NCBI GenBank assembly: GCA_000697665.1 | Contig: KL197714.1 | Coordinates: forward strand, 1,515,144 to 1,546,528 | Source: Jaapia argillacea MUCL 33604 | Taxonomy: Eukaryota > Basidiomycota > Agaricomycetes > Jaapiales > Jaapiaceae | Direction: 5' to 3' | DNA length: 31,385 bases | Part shown: positions 1-10,784 of the stretch, in pieces | Layout: each line of letters opens with the position of its first letter | How positions within the stretch are numbered: the stretch's first letter is position 1 | Notes under the pieces: generated by a model | What the model was told of the DNA's origin: nothing | The model's input: the letters and a program-made list of their open reading frames with translations, nothing else | The model's database searches: none | Program-made: the position numbers and the translations under genes

Positions 1-1817
1 AGATCCGCTCATACTAGTTCGTACATCTCTGGTTCTGAAAATCACTCCCATTCCTCTCATCACGATCGAGGAGAGGGATCATCTCGATCCAATCAGATGC
101 ATGAGCTTGGCTCCTAAGGCCAATCCGCCTGGATCTACAGCCAAATGTTTGGAGTCCCTTTGCACGAGGACTGTGCGATCTGTAACCGCTATTTCACCCA
201 TGGCATAGCTGACGAAGCTAGATTCCGCACGCACGTCAAAGCTCAAGCTGAGTCCCTTCGTTCCTCATCAGATGCTCTCCGTGAACTACAAGCCAACATG
301 GCTCATCTCGAAGCCCAGGCTGCTTCAAATGAAGTCCGCGCCCAAGGACTAGTATCCCGAGTAGCTGAGCTGGAGGCGGAGGCCCACAAACGGGAATCTG
401 CTGTCCTACGAGCCAATACCACATTAGTGGACACCCAGCATCGTCTCAAGGAAGCCCAAGCCCGTATCACTACTGGTACCACCAAACTGGCGTATATGCA
501 AGGTCAATTGGACCACATGAATTGTTTCTCTGGGCATGGTGGTTACGCCCCCCATCAACCTTTCTGAGGACGACGAGGAAACCAGATGATGGCTGCAGCC
601 TCAGGCAGCAATGCTGTTGGTATGTCATCTGTGCACAAAGTGTTCATAAAAAATAACTATATTTCTATGGTGTTTAAGAACTGCTTAATGACTCTTCTTC
701 GACAGTCAGTTGGGGCAACAGCGACCTCGCCCAACCTTCTACCAGTGGTTGGGGTTTGAACACCCAGGACATCCCTCTCGCTGCATCCGAAGGCAGATGG
801 GGCAATGTCGACGCAGCTCCTGTGCAGGAAGCCACTGCTCGTCGTCCTGCCCCTGCCCCTATCAGCGAGGCCCCAGTACTACCAACAGAACATCGACAGG
901 ACGATGGCAGAGCGATGGTAAGCGGTCAGAACCGTGCATCCCAGCCTCCTCCTGCCCGTGGAAATCGTTCTCTTAGGGGAGGGGTTCAGCCTGATCATTA
1001 CAGTGCGCCAGGTGTTCGAGCTCGTCGAGAAGCCACCCATCATGATAACGACGCTGATATCATCCGTCCCATTCTGTTTGTTTGACCCGACAATTTCAAC
1101 GATGTTCGTGAATGGTTGGCCTATTTTGAGCAGTCTCCAGGAGAACACCCTCTTGGGGTCCCCCTAGAGAGTTGCCTCAAGCAAATCAACATGATTCAGG
1201 TGTGGTTGTGGATCAACACTGTGGCTGCCCCCCTATCTAGAGAGGATCACCAATTGTTCTCGACCAGCACTCTCAGTCTCATCTGGACACCTGGTACATT
1301 TGCCAACTATCGTCGGGCGAATCCATGCAAGGAAGTCTTCGATGTCACTCACTTCTCAGGCGATCCGACCTCCCCAGATCAAGTACTCGAGTACTGGAAT
1401 GATACTGGGATAATGTTGGATCAAGCCACCATGTTCACTCGATTCTATAACTATCACTCTGCTGCTCAAGCACACCCTGCCACTCATCGTCCAGCTCGTT
1501 GAGGCACCAAAGCCTCGATCACTGATAGTGCTCTGACGGCTTTGACATCAGGTCAGAGGAACCCCTCTACTGATATCCCTTGCCCGTTGGCCACAGACGA
1601 CCCTATGGGCGAACGAGTTGACTATGGCGACAACAACAGCACTGATGGTGACATCTCGTTGTCCCCTGAGGCTTTGGCTCTTGGGCAGATGGGTATGGCC
1701 CTTACTGCAATTGCCATGGTGGCGGGGATTATTCCCCCTGACCCTGAAGGCTGCATTGCTTCAAGCCTCAAGCCTGTTGTTGATACCAGGTCGCTGGTGG
1801 ACGACAACAACAACTAA
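1..1817 (+). pseudogene. Decayed two-exon gene of unknown function, 5' end outside the window
   Basis: I do not recognise this protein. Exon 1 (1-619) reads in one frame and contains a predicted coiled coil at about 210-500, rich in Ala, Glu, Gln and Leu, after a short Cys/His segment (CAICNRYFTH). An intron at 620-705 (GTATGT...GACAG) joins it in frame to exon 2 (706-1817). Exon 2 has a Pro/Ala-rich linker, a Trp-rich globular stretch (about 1090-1500) and a Gly/Ala-rich, partly hydrophobic tail ending at TAA 1815-1817. The frame match across the intron supports one gene. In-frame stops lie at 115-117 (TAA), 565-567, 1083-1085 and 1500-1502 (all TGA). Each is one C-to-T step from a sense codon and the frame never shifts. 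Together with its neighbours this suggests a repeat-family gene, perhaps the first protein of a retroelement, but no RT follows. The gene structure is fairly secure; the function is unknown. Confidence 0.6.
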
Positions 1818-2235
1818 TCATTTCTTCTTGCAATTGAAGTCAGGTGCCCTTGGCGCCACGAGCCTTGTGCTCTCTCTCTTGTGAGTTCCAACGTTTCTTC
1901 TCAGTTGTCGTCCTCGCCCCCTTTTCTATTATCATTGTTTCAGATATCCTCAAGATGTCGGAATCCCTGGTGGAGTTGGTTCTAATGGGGGAGGATGTAA
2001 GGATGTGGTCCTTGGTGGACGGGTCGTGGGACTCTCAGGACTTGTGGTGGACTGTTGTTAGTTGTTATGTCAGTTGAGTCTTTGTTAGCCGCTGGTGCGG
2101 CTTCCCTCTCTCAGATTACTTTGTGCTATGCTCATCTTGTTGTCTCCTCGGCTCTATTCTCTACTCTTGTGTCTTTCGTGCCTAGTTACTGCTCTTCTAT
2201 ATAAGACGGGTAACAGTTCTCTCGGAGTGACTCTA
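1818..2235. other. Non-coding stretch with a TATA-like box
   Basis: I see no convincing gene here. The plus strand is pyrimidine-rich (several CTCTCT and TTCTTC runs) and carries TATATAAG at 2198-2205, just upstream of the Plavaka relic. The box could belong to a lost promoter or to an LTR remnant, but no terminal repeat could be found to support either. Confidence 0.4.
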
Positions 2236-2613
2236 AGGGTTGAGACTAGACTTCTTACAGACCCAGACCAACCTGGAATGCACAGGATGGTTATTGGCTG
2301 TGTGTTTCTTTTCTTCTCTTTTGTCTTCCAGGGTGTCCAATATTTGTGTGCTCTTGTTCATTGGCTAGTGCCTATTGTGAAGGATGACGACACAGGCATG
2401 TGTGTAGTTTGACCAGAGTTCAGTGGGAATGGTCGATGGAGCCTCACTGTTGTCCACCTGGATTCCGTTGAGCGAGCTGTGCATCTCATAGGTGTCTATG
2501 GATCTGGATTACTACCAGCTGATTTTCCACACGAGGATTCATTGGATGCATTTGTGGCATTCTATGTTAGTAGATATGCTGACCATCACATGCACGAATT
2601 CTTAGTTGATTGA
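2236..2613 (+). pseudogene. C-terminal relic of a Plavaka-type transposase
   Basis: The translated frame contains CALVHWLV, an acidic/Gly linker, VVHLDSVERAVHLIGVYG and the ending SLDAFVAFYVSRYADHHMHEF. This is the same module, in the same order, as the C-terminus of the minus-strand transposase at 5981-5613 in this window (CALVEWLV, VIHVESIARGAHLIGLYG, TLDAFQAFYVNKYGDHHLHQF). Family knowledge places it at the end of Plavaka (CACTA-like) transposases of basidiomycetes. The rest of the enzyme is missing upstream. An in-frame TGA at 2410-2412 sits where the other copy has Arg (AGA), so a CGA to TGA change is the natural explanation. The terminal TGA is at 2611-2613. The copy is non-functional and lies in inverted orientation to the larger one. 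Confidence 0.8.
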
Positions 2614-4365
2614 CCCATTCACTATGATTGTGAACGATACTGGTAAGTGAATACCTGAGGCTTGTAAACTTGTTCCTCTGGTTTGTCTTGTCGGTGGGTT
2701 GTTTGTCTGGTCACGTTGTCCACCTACCGAAAAGCCCAAAAAAGGTTCAACAAGATACCAGAGATCTGTAGATTTGCTGATGCAGAAGACAGTTGTGACT
2801 CTTTGGACAATGGGACAGGAACTTTGAACAATGGAGATCATGGATGAACTGTGGTGGCAGATTGGAGTTATGGTAGGAATGTGAAGTGTTGGAGATCGGG
2901 AGGGGAGTTGCAGGAGCTTTGTTGCAACGGCATTGAGGGTGGTGTTATGAGGGTCAAGGTGTTGGGTGTGTTTGTATGCATGGAGGGTTTAGAGGGGTAG
3001 ATTGGTGTTGAGGTTTGAGTGGTGCCAGAGTCGGGAGAGATGGGAGAGATGGGGGAGATAGAAGGGTCTGAGAGAGATGGAAGTCAACTAAGTGATGGGT
3101 TGGAGTGACTTGGGGAGTTCATGGACTGTCGCTGATGAGGTGAGGGTCAGAGGGATCGATGTTGGATGAAGGAGGGCTGGAGTTATCTGAGGAGGGTTGG
3201 AGGGTTGGAGGCAGGAGTGATTCAGGGGGTTGAATGGTTCATGATTGGAAGGAGGGTTAGAGTGACGAACGGAAAGTTCAGATACAGCACCATAACATGT
3301 GGCTACTGGATTGGTGGGATCAGGGACTGGTCAAAGAGAGGGTAGGCGGGTTTGCTGGTGATGAATGGAGGTGGGGTGGCTGATGCCAGTGGAAGGTCAG
3401 AGAGACGAGGAAGGTTCGGAGGATCAGAGGATCAGAGGGGCTGTTTGATGGGCTCTGGATTCAAGGATTCAAGATGTGTTGCGATTGTCCTAGATCTCAT
3501 ACAAGTGAGTACCTCCTAAGTCCTTACCTCTCATACTAACAAAGATGTGAAGAAGGGTGGAGCCTCGCCAGCTCTGTCACTCAGAACACTTGGATTTTGA
3601 CAGTATTTGTTTATTGATGATTTGATACACCTCTCGTTTGCGGCAGGTGAGTTGATTTATCTCTACAACAATTCGCTTCTCGATTCTTTTCAATTTTGGG
3701 TCAAGATATCTGAGGTTGATTTCGATATGACTGAAGCCCATTCTTCATGGACAGTTCGAGTTGATACTAACCCCTAATAAGACAAAGACAAAACCAGCAG
3801 GTCCTCGTTCTAACCAATGCAAGGTCTTCGTTTCACGAACGAAGTGAGGTGAGTTGTCTCTGCTTGCTTTGGGTGTTCATGAATGGACTAGGACTCGCTG
3901 ATATCCACTTTCTCATAGGGGCTCCTGTGTGAATGTGCTTCAGCATTGTACAATCCAAACCGAGCAATTCACTCCACCCACCCACTGGGGTTGCTTCTTT
4001 TCAACCCTGTTGGTCCTCCCTTCTGCTCCGAGACTGGTTTGCATAATCAGAGGAGGATCAATGCCTCCACTGGGGTTAGAGTTGGGCAGGTGTCAATTAG
4101 GAATCTCAGAGGATTGTGCTTATATTCAAGATCTGCGTGTTCGCACACATCGTCATCCGCCTTCCTCACCACCACCACCACCACCACTGCACCAGAGTAA
4201 TCTCGAGCCTTCATCAATATCGTCCATGCCCGAACTTTCGTCGTGACATCTCACGAAGCCAATGTCATTCTTCATCGAAGCCTTTGATGAAAGCTTGTTA
4301 AGTTAGGGTCTTGGCGAGCATGTTATCACGAAGAAGTGTGGCAGTGCGCTCTTGCAAGGATTGTA
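2614..4365. other. Gene-poor spacer with purine-rich repeat and short microsatellite
   Basis: No supported gene. From 2850 to 3440 it holds copy A of a dispersed purine-rich repeat. At 4167-4187 there is a short (CAC)7 run. Small open frames around 3929-4301 are low-complexity (His/Pro runs from the microsatellite) and I do not treat them as genes, although an upstream exon of the LRR-like gene at 4632 could be hidden here. Confidence 0.5.
2850..3440 (+). repeat. Dispersed purine-rich repeat, copy A
   Basis: The stretch from about 2865 (GGTAGGAATGTGAAGTGTTG) through GGAGATCGGGAGG, a GGTTTGCAACGG-like word and GTATGCATGGAGG recurs at about 22288-22470 with small changes and, more loosely, at 21260-21640. 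The plus strand is built of GGAGG, GAGGGT and GAGAGATGG words. It has no coding capacity. It is probably a non-coding part of a transposable element. The ends are approximate. Confidence 0.65.
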
Positions 4366-4515
4366 CTGTACCATTTCGACCAAAGCGGCAGTCACACATC
4401 ACAGTGGATTTTTGCCCACACTCGAAATAATTTTTTCTCAATTTTTCAGAATTTCTGAGCCTCTGGAAAGTTGCAAAAATTCCAAAATCGCGCCACTTTG
4501 GTCGAAATGGTACAG
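4366..4515 (+). mobile_element. 150 bp MITE, copy 1, flanked by TA
   Basis: The two ends are inverted repeats: the left starts CTGTACCATTTCGACCAAAG and the right end is its reverse complement over the first 20 bases, with one mismatch in the next four. A TA lies on each side (4364-4365 and 4516-4517), as in TA-target elements such as Tc1/mariner. The inside is AT-rich with no reading frame. A second copy of exactly 150 bp lies at 30587-30736 in the opposite orientation and matches along its whole interior. Compared with that copy, several CpG sites here have become TG or CA, so this one looks older. The transposase that mobilised it is not in the window. Confidence 0.9.
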
Positions 4516-4631
4516 TATTATCAATGACTCAATCTCGTCCTGTGAGATTGAGTTCTTGGGAATGGTGTTGGTTGATATCAGGTCTGTGGCCAAGATTATG
4601 TTGGGCTCAGAATTTGACATTCTTGTAGATT

Positions 4632-5481
4632 GACGATGTATTCAAATCTCCAGCCTTTGACATCACTGGATGAATCTGTCAACTTCCATCCCTTGTTAGC
4701 CTTGACCTCGATGGTGAAGCTATTTGCAATGTCTCCACTATACTGGACATCATCTCCTCAACCAGACTTCAACATCTTTATCTCTGCAGAGGTGATCTGA
4801 CCACCTGGAGCGACTACATTGCCTGTTTTGACTCAATTTCTCACAAAGGGCAGAGTCTAATCGAGCTTGTTCTCTATCCTACGTTGGACCCTGGCGAGCT
4901 CCAAGTGATCGGCAACTCAATCACTGTATCTCATTTGATTTTGCCGAACCTCAAGGAATTAGTGTTATCCCATTCCTTGGATATCACCCCCCTAGGCTTC
5001 AACAGCAGAAGATGTAGAGAAAATGGCGTTGGCGTGGCCAAAGCTGACCTTCCTCAATTTGGTTGAATGTTCTTTCGGTTTCTCTATCCAGTCACTGGCA
5101 GTCTTTGCATCTCGTCACCCTGCTGTCGAATTCCTAACAGCCACCATCTTCATCAAAAACCTCAGCGACACGGTCATGGACAGCCTTCCCATCTTCTCCC
5201 ATGGCCTCAGGACTCTCAGGATTGAGCAAGGCGTTGCAGATGACAATTGTCACATGGTAGCCAGGGCAGTTACTTGATTGTTCCCAAAGCTCGATGCAGA
5301 GACGTGCTATCTCGTAGTGGACTCCCCAGACCTGGTACACGCATTGTCTGCGTTTCAGGTGGCTAGAAAGGACCACGAGCGGCCTGAGTCTGCTGAGTCT
5401 CCTTTGGGTCACGGTATGTCTGTTACCACGTCGCCTATCATCTGTCATCATCAGCATTCCCACAATTTGCTGAGGCGCTGA
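4632..5481 (+). pseudogene. Remnant of an LRR / F-box-like protein gene
   Basis: The frame opens after a splice-acceptor-like CTTGTAG at 4622-4628. It shows leucine-rich motifs (LPSLVSLDLDGEA, TRLQHLYLCRGDL, LILPNLKELVLSHS), then a shifted frame with EDVEKMALAWPKLTFLNL and LFPKLDAETCYLVVDSPDLVHALSAF, typical of the C-terminal half of agaricomycete F-box/LRR-like proteins. Damage: TGA at 4671-4673 and 5275-5277 (both compatible with CGA to TGA) and a +1 frame change near a C6 run at about 4987-4998. The F-box itself is not visible, so the class is inferred from the LRR half only. The gene ends at the left side of the Plavaka-like element, so that insertion may have removed or replaced its 3' end. 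Confidence 0.5.
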
Positions 5482-5485
5482 CAGG

Positions 5486-5581
5486 CACTGGCAGCTCTGT
5501 AAGGCTGGCACTCCAGGGCCAGGGACTTTGCCAGAGCTACCAGTGCACCAGTGTGCCAGTGATTTGGCTACCTTGTTGTAC
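5486..5581. repeat. Left subterminal repeat cluster of the Plavaka-like element
   Basis: Within about 95 bases there are repeated CACTGG, GGCACT, CCAGAG and CCAGTG words. The 16-mer at 5538-5553 has its inverted partner at 13468-13483. Clusters of this type are the usual transposase-binding regions of CACTA-like elements; the binding role here is inferred. Confidence 0.5.
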
Positions 5582-8149
5582 CAGCAATTTCACCAATATA
5601 GACTAGTAGCTACTATACAAACTGGTGTAAATGATGATCACCATACTTATTCACATAGAAAGCCTGAAATGCGTCTAATGTGTAGGAGAAATGAAAATCC
5701 TCCGGAAGGAATGTCAAACCATATAAACCAATGAGATGAGCTCCACGAGCAATACTTTCCACATGGATGACGGCCATACTACGCCAACCATTGGCGTGAT
5801 ACTCTGGTCTCACAACCCACAGCCCCGTAACCTCATCTGGCTCATCGTCCTCGCGCACCAGCCATTCTACGAGGGCGCAGGGGTAGGTGTTGCTCCCATA
5901 TGAGAAAGAGAAGAATAACTTCACCCACACAACAACCATCCCTTGCATCCCTGCTTCTTCAGAGTCGATCTCCACAAACACAGTGTTGTATCAAGAGTAC
6001 TCGCCGCGCCAATTGGGGTTTGCACGGATGTGCTCTTGGTACATCCCTCCAGCACCACAGATGTCACTGGGGGCAAAAAAGCGAGCCACAGCAGAGTGGT
6101 ATACGTAAACTCGACCTGAGAACTCAGGGCACTGCTCAATAGGGATATTGGAGGAGGGAATGGGAGATGCTGGGTAAAGTTGGTTGTAGAGAAAGCGGCG
6201 AACGAGAGGAAGGAGCTGGGGTTGATTGATATGCAGTGCAAGTTCTGGTAGCTTCTTCGGGTAGCCACGTTCTACGATAGTACAAATATTCATCAGCAAT
6301 GGGCATATCTCGACAGAGGAAACAACACACCATAGGTTTGGGCCAACTTCACAAAATTCATGACCTTGGGTCCATCAAGTGGGCCGCTCTCCTTGTCATC
6401 ATTGTCAACCTCTACTTCAGCCTCCAAAGGCTTGGGCTGATAACCAGCCAGGATGAGGGCTGTGTATGATGCCGTTGTGCCTTCCATCATTCCCTTCTGT
6501 TTGAAGGTCTGTCGAGCGGCTGCCATCTTATCCATCCATTGGTTGGTCTGCAACATTTGTCGTAGAGCCTTGTAGCGACTTGAACGACGCCACGGTTCCT
6601 TCATGGCTTTGATGTGCTTGGATTCGGTAATCGACGAGCAGAGGCCATTTGGAGAACCGAAAAGATGGATGCTGCGGATGTAGTGCATCAACGAATGCTG
6701 GCGAGGGAGTGAAATGTCGCTGTCACAGATGCTAGTCTCAACAAAGACTTGTTGGTGGTGGTGGAAACGGGCAAGCGTGCTCTTGAGATCATCCATCACG
6801 TTGGTGTCAATGGAGTTCCTCTGCGTGATATAGCAGAAATCGAGGAATGCCACAAGGCATTTGACCATAGCGTCAGGGACATGACCCGTGATTGCGGGAA
6901 GATAGACCTGTTTCAAATAGTCAGAACACTCCAGTGAAAGACGGGAAGGAAGCAACAGAAACTTACCTTCATCAATGCTTTCAAGTCATCACCCGTCCAC
7001 TGTGTAAAATCCCTCCCCTCTGGAAAACGATGGAGCCCTGGGAAAGCAGGAGCAGCAGCGATACTACAAGAAAATTTGATCAGCAACAAGCACAAAGGTT
7101 TGGGGAGGTTTTGAATCTCACCACTGGTCAATATCTTCGATAATTGCAAAGGTGCGAGCCTCACCATGCTCCAATACAAGGTACTTGTTAACCCACACTA
7201 TGATATGGTCTTTGAACATTCCTTTGATGAGTTGATGAAGTAGGTCAGGTGTTATCAGTTGGTGGATGTCGGCACAAGGAAATGTGGGCGTAAACGGCTA
7301 CAAAGTAACCGCATGAGACAGGACATTGCACTTTACAGAAGAACTTACCACAACATCAGCACAAATGCCATAATCATCCCATAGAATTCTGGGGTCAAAG
7401 ACACTGATATAGAATTCTGTTTTCAGCTTGGTTCAGTGGCGAGCACTCGGATTGTCAAGATCTTCTGGTCTGGCATCACACCTAATTCAGATTGCATGAG
7501 TTGGTACCCTCCAATGATGGGTGAGGATCGTTACTTTGGACACCAGCCTTGAACAATACCTGAAAGCCACACCTGCTCTGGGTAGTCGACAATATAGGGT
7601 CCAAGACCGTATATAGCACGATGGAAATGGCCATCGGCACACTGAACGACTTCAGGGGTAGTCATACCCACTTTCAAGGGCTCAAACACTTGAGCAAGAC
7701 ATGCATGGTACATTTGATGGCAGAAGGTTTGATAAGCAGGCTTGCAGCGGTGCTTTTTCAAAGCTGGGGGTGGAAGTCATTTGAATCGAAACTCAAGAAG
7801 ACAGTTAACAAAACATGAACGCACTTTTCGGAATCGGTAAAAATGCGACAGGAAGAAGACTGTTGCTGTGGCCACACCATGTGGTATTTGTCAGAATTCC
7901 AGGGGACATATACACAGGATGGTATTCTTGGTGTCCTGTCGTGACTGAACAAGTGGTTTTGTCGCTACCAGCCACAATTGGCACATACATAGCGCCGTGA
8001 GTTGCTGGATCTTCAGAAATGATATCCTGGGCAGGCAAAATCAGTAAGCCTCAGCGAAATATGAATTGAGAGGGCCCCTTACCACTTGACTCCACGCAAA
8101 ATCGGTGGACATAAGGTTTGAATACACTCGCTTCCCGGCCTTGTTAAAC

Positions 8150-10024
8150 TGTCAATATGGTCTGGTATTTTGCTGACCCTTGAAGGCTGGAGTCGCTGTG
8201 GGGTACTCGGTGTGCATGAGGTCCGAGAGAGATAGGTGGTTCGTCTTCAGATAGCAATCGAAGAACAGGAGGGATCAGTGTTTCGGGATGCAGGAATGCA
8301 TAGGACAGACTTTGTAAGGTCCAGAATTGATGTGTCCAGTAATCGGAACACAAAAGGAAACTCGACTCGACACAGCGATAGTGCAGGAGTAATCCCGAGG
8401 GGAGGGTGCGCTATGGCGAGTACTTGCACGGGTGTCCGGAACGTCGGGAATCGGGTCGGACTACTCGGAAATCTAAGGATACGATACGACGAAACTAACT
8501 GTAAGACGTGTGATGAAAACAAACTAAAACGATAGGAAAACGAAGAAATCAAATCGAAACGGACTGAAACTAATACATCGGGATAGGAACGAAAGGAAAA
8601 CACTAATCGGAACGAAATAAGATCGGAATGAATCGAAAAAGAAAGCGTCGAGATAGAACGTGAAGGTCGGGAAACATCAACACAAGTCGAAAGTAAGAAA
8701 ACCAGAAATCCTGAAGACAAAGAAGTCCGAAGCCTGACACAGTTAGATTCTGAGGGGGACACTAGAGAGCGACACAAAGACAAGCTTAGATTGAGAGCGC
8801 AAGGGTGAACGACATCTGAGAGCAACTCCGGACGAGAGAGATCACAAAAGATTGTTATTGGGAAAGTAGCTACAGACAGGTTTTTATACCTAAGTACATG
8901 AGGTAGCTATGGAATAGGAAAGGATAAAGGGAAAGGTGAATTTGGGACAACATGAGGCGAATCAAGTGAAGGAGTGTGCAACAAAAGAGGGGGACAAGTC
9001 GGAAGTCAAGTAACTGAGGTAAAACATACTGAGTATTCCTTGGAAGCGAGTGAAGTCCTATCAGAGGTGTATCGGACCAAAAGGGGAAGTGCACAGAAGC
9101 CTCGGAACGAGCAGGATCTATAGTAGTCAATCTCGGAAACCTAAAGCGAGTGTCTTCCTGATCGAGGACTCAGTCCAAGAGCACAGACATGAGGTGGAGA
9201 AGTCGATAAGTGATGGTGTGGAGAGTGATGTAAGTGTTTTGTAAATCCCAGAGTATCGGATCATCGGAATGTGTTGTGGCAGTGTATCGGGGACTCGGAT
9301 CATCGAGATAAAGAACTTCCTGATAAGATTGTCGAGGTTCCAGGGACGTGCAAGGTCGTAAGTCCAAGGTGGTGAAGGAGGAGATCTGAGTCGAATCGGG
9401 TGTCTCGGAGTCCTAGGAACGTTCGCATCGGGTGCGTCGGAGTTGTATCGTCGGGACGAATACGTTCCTAACTTGATAACGTCGGAATTCCCGATACTGA
9501 ATGACGTGAAGGCGAGATGGTGAACAACTAGTCTTGAGTTGAATTCTGATGTTCCGGACTCCTATGAACGTTTGCATCGGGTGCATCGGAATTGTATCGT
9601 CGGGTCGAATACATTCCTAATCGTAGAACATCGTAAATCCCGATACTGAGCAACGTGGAGGCAAAATGGTGGACATCTAGTCTCGGGAGGAATCTCGGAG
9701 TTGGAGCAGATAGGAAATTCCGACGTCATCCGGAATACGATCGAATCGTTAGGAGAATTGGGCGTGCGTTCGGACGTTTGGATATTTCCGAGTTCGGAAT
9801 GACGAGGGAGCAAATTACTGAGAGTCAAGTTTTGTTTGAGATGGGACTGAGTGCCGTGTGGTTGTCAGGAGTGAGGGAATGGGATGTCAGGTCTGAAATC
9901 GTATGAAACTGGTGAGTTCGACTTGATCCGAAGAGAGGGGATGTTGTATACTTGATTTGATGGAGTTATGGTTGAAACGGTATAATGGCGCAATTCCGCT
10001 AGTAGGTGGATTGGGTTCCCCACA
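8150..10024 (-). mobile_element. LTR-like insertion inside the Plavaka transposase (possible solo LTR)
   Basis: Transposase coding sequence stops after LVLHNQLA near 10025 and resumes near 8148. The 1.9 kb between has no convincing gene. Read on the minus strand it starts TGTGGGGAACCC and ends ATATTGACA (TG...CA). It has a TATA-type box GGTATAAAAACC (8881-8892) followed by pyrimidine-rich sequence, as in a promoter-bearing LTR. It also contains a 149 bp tandem repeat. I found no matching target duplication, and some transposase codons are missing, so the insertion probably came with a deletion or has been rearranged. A serine-rich open frame on the minus strand (8825-8247) is low-complexity and not credited as a gene. 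Confidence 0.5.
9382..9690 (+). repeat. 149 bp tandem duplication within the LTR-like insertion
   Basis: CCTAGGAACGTTCGCATCGG at 9412-9431 recurs as CCTATGAACGTTTGCATCGG at 9561-9580, exactly 149 bases later. The register holds up to CTAGTCT at 9528 and again at 9677. A partial third unit seems to follow from 9680. Many of the differences between units are C/T or G/A at CpG sites. Confidence 0.8.
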
Positions 10025-10639
10025 TCGCGAGTTGGTTATGAAGGACGAGCCAGCTATCACGAGTGCACAACTCATGTTTTTTGGTCATCCATTTTGGGGG
10101 GGTGCCAGCTGGCAAAGGTCCTTGGTAGTGAATGGAATAAACCTTCCATGGTGCACTACCATGTTGAATTTGGTCAATTGTCGCATATAAGTGAGTAGCA
10201 TTTTTCCATGGGACAGTACCATGATACTTTTTCATGGTCGCAGCCCAGATGTCGAGGGCCTGGTTTATCTCTCTGGCAGAGCTCTGTGCAGTAGTGAAGT
10301 GGTAGTTGGCAAAGTCGAACTCAATCCTGTCGTCAAATGGATGCCATGCATTTTCTGCGCTTTGAGTGTGAGCATCGAAAGGTGGTGGAGGCATGTCGGA
10401 TGGGATAAAATTCCCATTATGGTCACAATGCAAGCCTTTTCAGAGTTTTAGCGATTAAAAAGGACATGGACATCAAGAGACTCACCAGTCAAGTTCGGGT
10501 GATACTGGTAGGTGAAATGTTCCTCTGGCTCAATATTGTCAATATTGTCGGCAGATTCACAATGCACAGCATTAATGTGTTGAGTCTGACCACCACTTGA
10601 TTTGAGTATCCAAGGACATTTTGGGCACGGGTAAGACAT

Positions 10640-10784
10640 GGATAGAGGACTACGAAGATGTGGTAAAATCAAGCAAGATGCTAAGCAAACAGAAAAGTCA
10701 TCAATGTGGCAAAGCGCAAACAGCACCATACACAGACTTCAACACATTTTTCTAACTTGGCAATACCAAGGTGCCAACACACCA
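10640..10784. promoter_or_regulatory. Shared spacer between two divergent genes of the Plavaka-like element
   Basis: 145 bases separate the transposase ATG (10639, minus) from the companion ATG (10785, plus). It must hold both 5' leaders and probably a bidirectional promoter. No clear TATA box is visible. A small inverted repeat CTTGG-CAATA-CCAAG lies at 10756-10770. Confidence 0.4.

Larger units (their letters stand above)
5613..10639 (-). pseudogene. Plavaka transposase, ten exons, interrupted
   Basis: Starts at ATG 10639-10637 with a C2H2-type finger (CPKCPWILKSSGG, then H...H), then a Pro-rich stretch and the N-terminal domain ending LVLHNQLA. After an insertion it resumes with NLMSTDFAWSQ, SEDPATHGAMYVPIVAGSDK, PGMTTPEV-like and YGLGPYIVDYPEQV, DFTQWTGDDLKALMKV, LPRQHSLMHYI, CSSITESKHIKAMKEPWRR and the DAFQAFYVNKYGDHH ending. 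These are in the order known for Plavaka transposases of basidiomycetes. Predicted introns: 10436-10485, 8027-8082, 7764-7824, 7482-7534, 7298-7348, 7064-7121, 6908-6966 and 6272-6330, plus one inside or next to the insertion, with an acceptor near 8149. All listed introns are GT-AG and keep frame. Stops: TGA at 7435-7433 and 5993-5991, each where CGA would give Arg. About 15 residues are missing at the insertion. Confidence 0.85.

Noticed and set aside
4116-4301. Poly-His open frame near the microsatellite
   Set aside because: The His and Pro runs are just the (CAC)n repeat read in different frames.
8247-8825. 192-codon serine-rich open frame on the minus strand
   Set aside because: Low complexity, produced by the TCGGAA/GAAACG-rich composition. 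It lies downstream of a TATA box inside an LTR-like insertion and shows no domain.
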